13,905 nucleotides of DNA, taken from positions 1 to 13,905 of the forward strand of contig CAKUBE010000021.1 in the NCBI GenBank assembly GCA_934636715.1, written 5' to 3'. This document shows, one piece after another, positions 7,861 through 13,905 of this stretch. The notes under the pieces were generated by a model, which saw only the letters and a list, made by a program, of their open reading frames with translations, ran no database searches and had not been told where the DNA came from. Origin of the DNA: an uncultured Arachnia sp. (GTDB lineage: Bacteria; Actinomycetota; Actinomycetes; Propionibacteriales; Propionibacteriaceae). A program made the position numbers and the translations under genes. Position 1 is the stretch's first letter; every line of letters begins with the position of its first letter.

Positions 7861-9183
7861 CTATCGGCCGAGCGCCTTCTCGATGTTCTCCTGAGCCGCG
7901 TCCATGCCCTCCTGGGCGGTGAGCGTGCCCTTGATGATGTCCGCGGTCGCCTGTCCGACCGGCGCCCACACCGAGTTCATCTCGGGGATGTTCGGCATGA
8001 GGTCCGCATTCAGGGCCGCCTCATTCCAGATGGTGAGCTCCGGGTTGTCCTTGGCGAGCGCCTCCGTCGCGGCGGTGAGTGCCGGTACGCGCTGGCTGAC
8101 CTCGTACAGCGCCTTCTGCACCTCTTCGCTGCCGGCGACGGTGAGGACGAACTCCTCGGCGATCGAGGCGTTCTTGGCCTTCGCGGAGACATAGAACTGC
8201 TGAACGCCGGCGAAGGAACGCATCTGGCCGCCGTCGGCGGTGGCCGGAAGCGGGTCGATCTGGTAGTTGATCTTCGCGTCCCTGATGGCGGGGATCGCCC
8301 ACGGGCCGGTGATGAAGAACGGCACGTCACCCTCGGTGAACAGCGCAGTCGAGTTGCTGCCGTCGACGTTCACCGACAGCACGTCCTCCTTGCCGAACTT
8401 CTCGAGCAGCTCCGCACCCTTGACGGTCTCTGCGCTGTTGACGATCACCTTCGTCGGGTCGGGGTCGCCGTCGGCGGTCTTACCGAAGATGCCGCCGCCG
8501 AACGCGGAGAGGAACGGGTAGGCCATGTAGGGGTTGCCCGCCTGGCCGACCTCGAGCAGCAGGGCGTTGGACGACTTGCCGTCCTTGACCAGCTTCTGGC
8601 CCGCCTCGACGGCTTCCTCGATGGTCTTCGGGGCGTCGGCAACCAAGTCGGTGTTGCGCACGAGGGCGAGCGTCTCGATGGCGTAGGGAACCGCGTAGGT
8701 CTGGCCGCCGAACTTGGTGGCGGCGGCGGCGATCGGCGCGAACTGCGACTCCAGGTCGGCGCCCATGTTCAGCGGCGCGACGGCGCCGTTCTGGACGAAC
8801 TCTCCCAGCCAGTCGTGCGCGCCGACGATGACATCGGGGCCGGTGCCCGACTGGCTGGCCGCGCTGAAGTCCTTGCGGACGTCGTTGACGAACTGGACCT
8901 GGACCTTGACGCCGAGATCCTCGCCGAACTTGTCGGCGAAGGGGCGCAGGGCCTCCGCGCGGAGCTGGTCGGCCCAGATGACGAGATCGGCGTTCTCATC
9001 GCGAACCGGCGGACCGGACTCGGTCGCCCCGGGCTCCGGGGCCTGGCTCGTGGTGTCCGAGGAGGTCGGCGCGGGGGTTTGGGGGGTGGTGCCACCACAG
9101 GCGGTGAGCGCCAGTGAAACGGCGGCCAGGCCTGCGATGACCGAGGCCCTCTTCTGGTGTGACGCAGTCATGCGGATACGCAT
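7861..9183 (-). CDS. malE: Maltodextrin-binding lipoprotein MalE
   Basis: This 440-residue extracytoplasmic solute-binding protein (family 1) captures maltodextrins for the importer. It has a lipoprotein signal: basic start (MRIRMTASHQKR), hydrophobic stretch 14-26, and lipobox LTAC with the lipidated Cys29. A Thr/Pro/Ser-rich tether follows to about residue 60, and the binding domain begins near ADLVIWADQLRAEALRPFADKF. Further family blocks are GTGPDVIVGAHDWLGEF (about 113-129) and the sequence around VPFFITGPWAIPAI. The start ATG at 9181-9183 has GGGAG eight bases upstream; an inner ATG four codons on is less well placed. It is first in the operon, behind a long leader and a promoter with a candidate operator, and is followed by a hairpin. 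Specificity for maltodextrins is inferred from the adjacent GH13, malQ and permease genes. Confidence 0.93.
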   Translation of the reverse strand: MRIRMTASHQKRASVIAGLAAVSLALTACGGTTPQTPAPTSSDTTSQAPEPGATESGPPVRDENADLVIWADQLRAEALRPFADKFGEDLGVKVQVQFVNDVRKDFSAASQSGTGPDVIVGAHDWLGEFVQNGAVAPLNMGADLESQFAPIAAAATKFGGQTYAVPYAIETLALVRNTDLVADAPKTIEEAVEAGQKLVKDGKSSNALLLEVGQAGNPYMAYPFLSAFGGGIFGKTADGDPDPTKVIVNSAETVKGAELLEKFGKEDVLSVNVDGSNSTALFTEGDVPFFITGPWAIPAIRDAKINYQIDPLPATADGGQMRSFAGVQQFYVSAKAKNASIAEEFVLTVAGSEEVQKALYEVSQRVPALTAATEALAKDNPELTIWNEAALNADLMPNIPEMNSVWAPVGQATADIIKGTLTAQEGMDAAQENIEKALGR

Positions 9184-9327
9184 CGGCGTCGCTCCCTTCT
9201 TCTGTGAACTTCACGCGCCTTCCTGCGTGAACTCGGGTTGGCATCCGCCCGTCATCGGGCGGCTCTCGTACATGAGGGGCGTCAGTGGCCACGGAGCCAG
9301 CTGATCCCGGGCTCAGCCTGCCAGCCA
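9184..9327 (-). other. malE mRNA leader with two hairpins
   Basis: If transcription starts just after the predicted -10 (9335-9340), the leader is about 145 bases long. It holds two perfect 7-bp stems: 9245-9262 (4-base loop) and 9210-9231 (8-base loop). The second loop reads AGGAAGGC on the mRNA, a Shine-Dalgarno-like word, but no convincing upstream reading frame follows it. The true malE ribosome site (GGGAG) lies outside the stems. I recognise no known riboswitch. Confidence 0.4.
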
Positions 9328-9343
9328 TTGCAGCAATATGCAA
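9328..9343. promoter_or_regulatory. Candidate LacI-family operator at malE
   Basis: TTGCAGCAATATGCAA has the same TTGC-N8-GCAA form as the site at the malQ promoter. It overlaps the predicted -10 of malE, so occupancy would repress the operon. The regulator at 2305-3315 is the presumed binder; this is inference from architecture and linkage. Confidence 0.45.
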
Positions 9344-9364
9344 GCTTTTTCATGACTATCGCAA
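9335..9364 (-). promoter_or_regulatory. Predicted mal operon promoter
   Basis: On the minus strand, TTGCGA (9359-9364) and CATATT (9335-9340) are spaced 18 bases apart, inside the only AT-rich stretch upstream of malE. The -10 is imperfect (four of six). Its location and the overlapping inverted repeats support it. It would drive malE, malF, malG, the GH13 gene and the LacI-type gene as one transcript. Confidence 0.45.
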
Positions 9365-9384
9365 AATCTAGCGGTGTTTTTGCG
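9360..9384. repeat. Inverted repeat CGCAAAA-N11-TTTTGCG upstream of malE
   Basis: Perfect 7-bp arms (9360-9366 and 9378-9384) are separated by 11 bases. The inner arm covers the predicted -35 of malE. TTTTGC is also repeated at the malQ promoter (20-25, 40-45). It could be a second regulator or activator site; no binder is identified. Confidence 0.4.
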
Positions 9385-9436
9385 TTGTGATTGCGCACCA
9401 TCGAGCAGAGGAGGCATCCCGACTCGCATCAGAGGA

Positions 9437-9470
9437 ACGGCCGCCCGCTCCACACGGAGCGGGCGGCCGT
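9437..9470 (-). terminator. Strong hairpin terminator after the padR-linked operon
   Basis: Arms ACGGCCGCCCGCTCC (9437-9451) and its exact complement (9456-9470) give a perfect 15-bp stem with a 4-base loop. It starts 12 bases after the stop of the minus-strand membrane-protein gene. The tail on that strand (TTCCTCTG) is only weakly T-rich, as is common in high-GC actinobacteria. It also separates this unit from the mal promoter. Confidence 0.75.
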
Positions 9471-9482
9471 CGTCGCGGGCTC

Positions 9483-10427
9483 CTATCCGCGAGCCGCGCG
9501 GCGCGCCTTGAGGAAGCCGTCAATCCCGTCCCAGACGCACACGCCGGCGACGGAGAACCCGAAGATCACCGCGAGGATGCGGGGAACGTCGGCTCCGGCC
9601 TCCGCGGCGAGAAACCGCACGAGTTCGGGGTTGACCAGGATGCCGCGGCCGAGGCCGGTCAGGGCGAGGCTCAGGACGACGACAGACAGCGCGGCATTCA
9701 CGGTGGCGGCCGGGAAGCTCCACCCGCGCGCGAAGATCACGAACGCGAGCACCGCCTCCGCGGCGATCAGCAGGAACAGCACCGCCACCCACCCTGGCCA
9801 GAGGCCGGGGTGCAACAGCGGCACCCACGCGCCGTCGGTCAAGACGACGCCGCGGAAGTGATCCCAGAGCAGCGCGCCCGCCATGATGGCGAGGAAGACG
9901 AGCGACGCGACGAGATCGCCGAGGCTGCGGCCCTGATCCCGCGCGTCGGGAAGGTCGTCGAGGCTCCACGCGATTCCGGTGTCGGTGCCGGTGCGCTCGA
10001 TCACGACGAACACGAGCGTCACCCAGAACGCGAGGTGAACGGCGACGCTGAGCGCCGTCGCGATGGCCTGGCCGATGATCGTTCCGATACCGGCTCCCGC
10101 GAGCGTCTGGCCGAGCGCGACGGCGACAACCACGCAGGCGGGGACGATCGCCAGGAGCAGCTTCAGCAGCCGCCACCAGGCGAGGTAGTAACGCGGGCCG
10201 ATGAGGTGCAGCGGCCTCTCCGCGTAACGCGCCGCGAGGATGCTGGGGTCGCCGAGCGCGGTCAGCACCTCACGCTCTGCGCTGGCGGCGGACTCCCCCT
10301 GCTCGCGGCGGGCGTCGACGTCGTCGGCGATGGATGCCGCGAGCTCGGCCCGGACGTCCTCCTGGGCAGCAGCGGGCAGGGTGCGGATCGTGGCGTCGAT
10401 GTAGCGATCGATGAGCGATGTGGACAT
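9483..10427 (-). CDS. HAAS-like domain membrane protein paired with PadR
   Basis: This 314-residue protein has a soluble N-terminal helical domain (about 1-75, MSTSLIDRYIDATIRTLP and following) like the HAAS or permease-prefix domains found beside PadR genes. Six predicted helices follow, at about 82-107, 117-143, 168-188, 211-233, 238-260 and 282-303. The start ATG (10425-10427) lies one base after the padR stop, with AAGGGAG upstream; a longer in-frame start would overlap padR and lacks this site. The pair is clearly co-transcribed. In known PadR/HAAS pairs the membrane protein is thought to act with the regulator in sensing envelope or differentiation signals, but its function is not established and I infer none here. 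No catalytic motif is visible. Confidence 0.8.
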   Translation of the reverse strand: MSTSLIDRYIDATIRTLPAAAQEDVRAELAASIADDVDARREQGESAASAEREVLTALGDPSILAARYAERPLHLIGPRYYLAWWRLLKLLLAIVPACVVVAVALGQTLAGAGIGTIIGQAIATALSVAVHLAFWVTLVFVVIERTGTDTGIAWSLDDLPDARDQGRSLGDLVASLVFLAIMAGALLWDHFRGVVLTDGAWVPLLHPGLWPGWVAVLFLLIAAEAVLAFVIFARGWSFPAATVNAALSVVVLSLALTGLGRGILVNPELVRFLAAEAGADVPRILAVIFGFSVAGVCVWDGIDGFLKARRAARG

Positions 10428-10428
10428 G

Positions 10429-10764
10429 TCAGTTGCTCCCTTCGGCAAGGGCGGCGGTCGCGGTGGCGATCACGGCGACCTCGGAGATGAGGGTCTCGGC
10501 GAGGCGGGCACCCTGCGCGGACGTGCGGTAGAACTTCCGGGGCCGCGCCTCGTCGGTGTTCCATTCGCTGGTGAGGCAGCCCTGCTTCTCGAGGCGCCGC
10601 AGCAGCGGGTACAGCGTGTTCGCGTCGGTGGGGAATCCCGCCGCCGCGAGCTGCTCCAGCAGCCCGTACCCGTACCCCGGCGTGCGCAGCAACTGCAGGC
10701 TGGCCAGCACGATCGTGCCGCGCCGCAACTCCTGCAGATGCCCCTCGAACTCCGTTTCACCCAT
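10429..10764 (-). CDS. PadR-family transcriptional regulator
   Basis: This 111-residue protein carries the PadR winged helix. RGTIVLASLQLLRTPGYGYGLLEQL (15-39) gives the first helices with the YGYGL motif. ANTLYPLLRRLEKQGCL (48-64) is the recognition helix, and RPRKFYRTSAQGARLAE (75-90) the wing. A short C-terminal helix for dimerisation follows. I place the start at ATG 10762-10764. The frame runs on to 10800, but those 12 extra codons translate a palindromic operator. The predicted -10 ends 6 bases before this ATG and there is no Shine-Dalgarno, which together suggest a leaderless mRNA. It is followed after one base by the membrane-protein gene. Autorepression through the palindrome is likely, as for many PadR proteins. 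Confidence 0.9.
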   Translation of the reverse strand: MGETEFEGHLQELRRGTIVLASLQLLRTPGYGYGLLEQLAAAGFPTDANTLYPLLRRLEKQGCLTSEWNTDEARPRKFYRTSAQGARLAETLISEVAVIATATAALAEGSN

Positions 10765-10770
10765 ACTCAC

Positions 10771-10797
10771 ACGATAGTGTGTGTTACACACTATCGT
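10771..10797. promoter_or_regulatory. 27-bp palindromic operator of padR
   Basis: Two perfect 12-bp arms (10771-10782, 10786-10797) flank a 3-base centre, with core GTGTGT/ACACAC. A further half-site, CACTATCGT, repeats one arm at 10806-10814. The palindrome spans the padR core promoter, so binding would shut it off. PadR proteins bind palindromes of this general kind; that this PadR is the binder is inference from position. Confidence 0.75.
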
Positions 10798-10800
10798 CAA
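10771..10800 (-). promoter_or_regulatory. Predicted padR promoter (leaderless)
   Basis: On the minus strand, TTGACG (10795-10800) and TATCGT (10771-10776) are separated by 18 bases. The ATG at 10764 starts seven bases after the -10, which is where transcription itself would begin. Both elements lie in or at the edge of the 27-bp palindrome. Confidence 0.6.
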
Positions 10801-10852
10801 TAGACCACTATCGTGACACCGGCGCTCGGGAGGTACGGAGAGTGGCGTGCCC

Positions 10853-12256
10853 CTAGGCCTGAGAGTGCGCGGGGAGCGCTTCGACGATCCCCTGGACGGT
10901 CTCCTTGGCGTCGCCGAAGCACATCACCGAGTTCTCGTTGAAGAACAGCGGGTTCTGCACACCGGCGTAACCCGCGCTCATCGAGCGCTTGAACACGACG
11001 ACGGTGCCGGCCTCCCAGACGCGCAGCACGGGCATGCCGGAGATCGGCGAGCCGGGCTCCATGGCGGCGGGGTTGACCGTGTCGTTGGCGCCGATGACCA
11101 GCACGACGTCGACCTCGTCGAAGTCCTCGTTGATCTCGTCCATCTCGTAGACGATGTCGTAGGGGACGTGAGCCTCCGCCAGCAGCACGTTCATGTGCCC
11201 CGGCAGGCGGCCGGCGACGGGGTGGATGCCGAAGCCGACCTTCGTCCCCGCGCGACGCAGCCGCTCCGTGAGGTCGGCGACGGCGTGCTGGGCCTGCGCG
11301 ACGGCCATGCCGTAGCCGGGCACGATCATGACGGAACCGGCGTCGGCGAGCATGGTCGCGACCTCCTGGCGCGAGGCCTCGCGGTGCTCGCCCTGGGGGC
11401 CGCCGTCGGAGGTGGCGACGGCGTCGCCGAACCCGCCGAGAATGACGGAGACGAACTGCCGGTTCATCGCCTTGCACATGATGTAGCTGAGAATCGCGCC
11501 GGACGCGCCGACGAGGGCGCCGGTGATGATCAGAACGGTCATGTCGAGCATGAAGCCGCTGGCGGCGGCCGCCCAGCCGGAGTACGAGTTCAGCATGGAG
11601 ATGACCACCGGCATGTCGGCGCCGCCGATGGCCGCGACGAGGTGGGCGCCGAGCAGCAGCGAGAGCACCGTCGCGATCACCAGCGGGACGATCGATCCCG
11701 TCGAGAGGTACCACCAGCCGAGCAGGACCAGCGCGACGACGACCGCGAGGTTCAGCCAGTGACGGCCGGGCAGCGTCAGCGGCTTGGACTTCACCTTGCC
11801 GTTGAGCTTGCCCCACGCCACGAGCGAGCCCGTGAACGTGACCGCGCCGATGAAGATGCCGAGGTAGACCTCGATCATGTGCAGCGCGGCGGGGTTGGCG
11901 TGGTCGAGGTGCACGTTGAAGCCCACGAGCACGGCCGCGGCGCCGACGAAGCTGTGCAGCAGCGCGATGAGCTCCGGCATGCCGGTCATCTGAACCTTGC
12001 GCGCCTTCCAGATGCCGATGACCGCGCCGATGGAGAGGGCCGCGTAGAGCATGACCGCGGCGTCGGGCTGGAGGTTGTGGTTGGCGTAGTCGCGGTAGGC
12101 GATGGCGAAGTTCGTCGCCACGACGGCGAACACCATGCCCATGATCCCGTACACGTTGCCCTTGCGCGCCGTCTCGTGCTTCGACAGCCCCGCGAGCGCG
12201 AGGATGAACATCAGCCCCGCGGCGATGTAGGTGGCGTTGATGAAGTTCGTCAGCAC
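10853..12256 (-). CDS. pntB: NAD(P) transhydrogenase subunit beta
   Basis: This 467-residue membrane subunit is the partner of PntA in the proton-driven transfer of hydride between NADH and NADP. The N-terminal two thirds carry many helices (starting at about 5-23 and running to about 262), with the conserved [22 protein letters not shown] block and its His101 in the proton path. The C-terminal NADP-binding domain III shows [17 protein letters not shown] (313-329), [18 protein letters not shown] (345-362) and [20 protein letters not shown] (391-410). The length matches the E. coli type. It starts with GTG (12254-12256), 6 bases after the pntA stop, with AAGGG upstream. All domain motifs look intact. 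Likely role: NADPH supply for biosynthesis. Confidence 0.97.
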   Translation of the reverse strand: MLTNFINATYIAAGLMFILALAGLSKHETARKGNVYGIMGMVFAVVATNFAIAYRDYANHNLQPDAAVMLYAALSIGAVIGIWKARKVQMTGMPELIALLHSFVGAAAVLVGFNVHLDHANPAALHMIEVYLGIFIGAVTFTGSLVAWGKLNGKVKSKPLTLPGRHWLNLAVVVALVLLGWWYLSTGSIVPLVIATVLSLLLGAHLVAAIGGADMPVVISMLNSYSGWAAAASGFMLDMTVLIITGALVGASGAILSYIMCKAMNRQFVSVILGGFGDAVATSDGGPQGEHREASRQEVATMLADAGSVMIVPGYGMAVAQAQHAVADLTERLRRAGTKVGFGIHPVAGRLPGHMNVLLAEAHVPYDIVYEMDEINEDFDEVDVVLVIGANDTVNPAAMEPGSPISGMPVLRVWEAGTVVVFKRSMSAGYAGVQNPLFFNENSVMCFGDAKETVQGIVEALPAHSQA

Positions 12257-12262
12257 GGCCGG

Positions 12263-13798
12263 TCAGCCCTTCTTGAACATGTTGAGCATGCGCGCGGTCA
12301 CGGTGAAACCGCCGAACACGTTGATGGAGGCGAGCAGCACCGCGACGAACGCGACGATCTTGACCGCGTAGTTCTCGCTGGCGAGCTGCGTCATGGCACC
12401 CACGAGGATGATGCCGCTGATGGCGTTGGTGACGCTCATGAGCGGCGTGTGCAGCGCATGCGTCACGTTCCAGACCACGTAGTAGCCGACGACGCCGGCG
12501 AGCGCGAAGATGCCGAACAACCCGACGAAGCTCGACGGCGCGACGGTCAGCGCGCCGATCATCACGAGCGCCGCGACGGCCACCAGCACCACCTGATGCC
12601 ACCACGGGCGCGGCGGCTTCGGGGGCGCGGCCTCGACGACGGCGGGGGCCGCGGCCGGGGCGGGCGCGGCCGAGACCTCGATCGGAGGCGGCGGGAAGGT
12701 GATCTCGCCGTCGCGCACCGTCGTCATGGTGCGGACCACCTCGTCGTCGAAGTCGATGACGAGCGTGCCGTCCTTCTCCGGCGTCATCAGGGTCAGCGCG
12801 TTGACGAGGTTGGTGCCGTACAGCTGCGAGGACTGGCCGGGCAGGCGGCTCGCGAGGTCCGTCCAGCCGATGATCGTCACGCCGTTCTCGGTGACGTAGG
12901 TCTCGCCCGGACGGGTGAGTTCGCAGTTGCCGCCGCCGAGCGCGGCGAGGTCGACGATGACCGAGCCCGGGCGCATGGTGGCGACCATGTCGGCGGTGAT
13001 CAGTTTCGGCGAGGGGCGACCGGGGATGGCGGCGGTGGTGACGATGATGTCGACGTCCGCGGCCTGGTCGGCGTACAGCTGGGCGGCCTTCGCGGCGTAG
13101 TCGGCGCCGACCTCCTTGGCGTAGCCGTCGGAGCTGACGCCCTGGTCCGCAGTGTCTACGTGGAGGAAGGTCGCGCCCATGGACTCGACCTGCTCAGCGG
13201 TCTCGGGGCGGACGTCGGTGGCGCGGACGATGGCGCCCAGCGAGTTGGCGGCGCCGATGGCGGCGAGGCCCGCGACGCCGGTGCCCGCGACGAGCACCTT
13301 GGCCGGCGGGACCTTGCCCGCGGCGGTGACCTGGCCGGTGAAGAAGCGGCCGAAGGCGTGCGCGGCCTCGACGACCGCGCGGTAGCCGGAGATGTTGGCC
13401 ATGGAGCTGAGCGCGTCGAGCGCCTGCGCGCGGCTGGTGCGAGGCACCATGTCCATGCTGAGCGCGGTGACGCCGCGGGCCGCGAGGCGCTCGGTCAGCG
13501 CGGCGTCCTGGCGTGGCCAGAGGAACGCGACGAGGCGGGCGCCGGGGTTGAGCGCCGCGATCTGGTCGTCCGTGGGCGGGTTGACGGCCAGCACGACGTC
13601 GCTCCCCCACGCGTCGGCGGCGGCGCCGACGACGGCGCCTGCCTCGCGGAAGGCCTCGTCGGGAAAGGCTGCTCGCGCGCCGGCCCCGGACTCGATGAGC
13701 ACGTCGTAGCCGAGGCCGATGAGCTGGGTGACGGTTCTGGGTGTCGCGGCCACCCGGTTCTCGCCGGGAGCCACCTCCAAGGGGATGCCGATTCGCAT
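12263..13798 (-). CDS. pntA: NAD(P) transhydrogenase subunit alpha
   Basis: This 511-residue subunit carries the NAD(H)-binding domain I and part of the membrane domain. Domain I, residues 1 to about 370, starts [19 protein letters not shown] and contains [20 protein letters not shown] (123-142), the Rossmann glycine motif [14 protein letters not shown] (171-184) and [18 protein letters not shown] (276-293). A Pro/Ala-rich linker (about 375-398) leads to four C-terminal helices from about 402 to 498. This is the two-gene E. coli layout, not the three-gene form with a split alpha subunit. I choose ATG 13796-13798, where homology begins. An in-frame TTG at 13831 would add 11 unsupported residues. 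No Shine-Dalgarno precedes the ATG (the sequence is TTTCTCCTT), so a leaderless mRNA is possible. Confidence 0.95.
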   Translation of the reverse strand: MRIGIPLEVAPGENRVAATPRTVTQLIGLGYDVLIESGAGARAAFPDEAFREAGAVVGAAADAWGSDVVLAVNPPTDDQIAALNPGARLVAFLWPRQDAALTERLAARGVTALSMDMVPRTSRAQALDALSSMANISGYRAVVEAAHAFGRFFTGQVTAAGKVPPAKVLVAGTGVAGLAAIGAANSLGAIVRATDVRPETAEQVESMGATFLHVDTADQGVSSDGYAKEVGADYAAKAAQLYADQAADVDIIVTTAAIPGRPSPKLITADMVATMRPGSVIVDLAALGGGNCELTRPGETYVTENGVTIIGWTDLASRLPGQSSQLYGTNLVNALTLMTPEKDGTLVIDFDDEVVRTMTTVRDGEITFPPPPIEVSAAPAPAAAPAVVEAAPPKPPRPWWHQVVLVAVAALVMIGALTVAPSSFVGLFGIFALAGVVGYYVVWNVTHALHTPLMSVTNAISGIILVGAMTQLASENYAVKIVAFVAVLLASINVFGGFTVTARMLNMFKKG

Positions 13799-13805
13799 AA
13801 GGAGA

Positions 13806-13811
13806 AACCTA
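13806..13811 (-). promoter_or_regulatory. Possible -10 element of pntA
   Basis: TAGGTT fits the loose actinobacterial TANNNT -10 and ends 7 bases before the pntA ATG, the spacing expected for a leaderless transcript. The nearest -35-like word (TTGCGG, 13826-13831) is only 14 bases away, too close, so the call is weak. Confidence 0.25.
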
Positions 13812-13857
13812 TCGGTCGCCTTTTTCCGCAACTCACCGGGGTCACGTGCACAGACCT

Positions 13858-13905
13858 GCGTAGGTTCGTTTGGCTGTGTATATGCACAGCCAAACGAACC
13901 TACGC
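13858..13905. repeat. Large palindrome at the right edge of the window
   Basis: Two perfect 21-bp arms (13858-13878 and 13885-13905) flank TATATG. The first arm begins GCGTAGGTTCG and ends GGCTGTG. The second arm ends on the last base of the window, so the repeat may be longer. It lies about 60 bases upstream of pntA. It could be a bidirectional terminator for a gene beyond the edge, an operator, or a fold-back at a contig end. No adjoining T-run is visible inside the window. Confidence 0.85.

Noticed and set aside
8996..9343. Possible leader peptide frame overlapping the malE start
   Set aside because: It does not end before malE, has no domain, and its SD-like word is in a hairpin loop; nothing supports translation.
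10433..10448. Third TTGC-N8-GCAA match
   Set aside because: It lies in the end of padR coding sequence with no promoter element beside it, so a chance match is more likely. It shows that the pattern alone is not specific.
10797..12605. Long minus-strand frame overlapping pntB and the end of pntA
   Set aside because: It has Arg/His-rich shadow composition in a GC-rich region; pntB occupies the true frame with complete motifs.

Overview
The window is GC-rich DNA, tightly packed with genes, that looks like a high-GC actinobacterium. The signs are strong G/C third positions, a maltodextrin importer with no ATPase gene of its own, a MalQ of about 720 residues with an N-terminal extension, and few classical U-tract terminators. 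I cannot name the genus from sequence alone; a Propionibacteriaceae-like or related lineage is only a guess.

Layout. (1) Positions 1-9430 hold a maltose/maltodextrin locus. malQ (4-alpha-glucanotransferase) is on the + strand with its own promoter. It converges on a minus-strand operon read malE, malF, malG, a cytoplasmic GH13 amylase, then a LacI-type regulator. The importer would bring maltodextrins in. The GH13 enzyme and MalQ would shorten and rearrange them. The LacI protein is the obvious candidate sensor. Both promoters (upstream of malQ and of malE) carry a 16-bp inverted repeat of form TTGC-N8-GCAA over a core promoter element, which suggests co-regulation. (2) Positions 9437-10814 hold a PadR regulator and a six-helix membrane protein with a HAAS-like N-terminal domain. 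They form a two-gene operon with a strong 27-bp palindrome at its promoter and a 15-bp-stem hairpin at its end. (3) Positions 10853-13798 hold pntA-pntB, a two-subunit proton-translocating NAD(P) transhydrogenase. (4) The last 48 bases form an almost perfect 21-bp-arm palindrome that ends exactly at the window edge.

The most notable observations are four. malF is interrupted by an in-frame amber codon (7167-7169), and its EAA loop has Arg at the conserved Gly. A long hairpin lies between malE and malF, at the same place as the REP hairpins of the E. coli mal operon. The padR promoter is built into its own palindrome, and the geometry points to a leaderless mRNA. The right edge of the window carries the large palindrome. 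I see no CRISPR array, transposase, tRNA or rRNA, and no clearly new multi-gene system. Most of the content is recognisable metabolism with unusual regulatory and decay signals.
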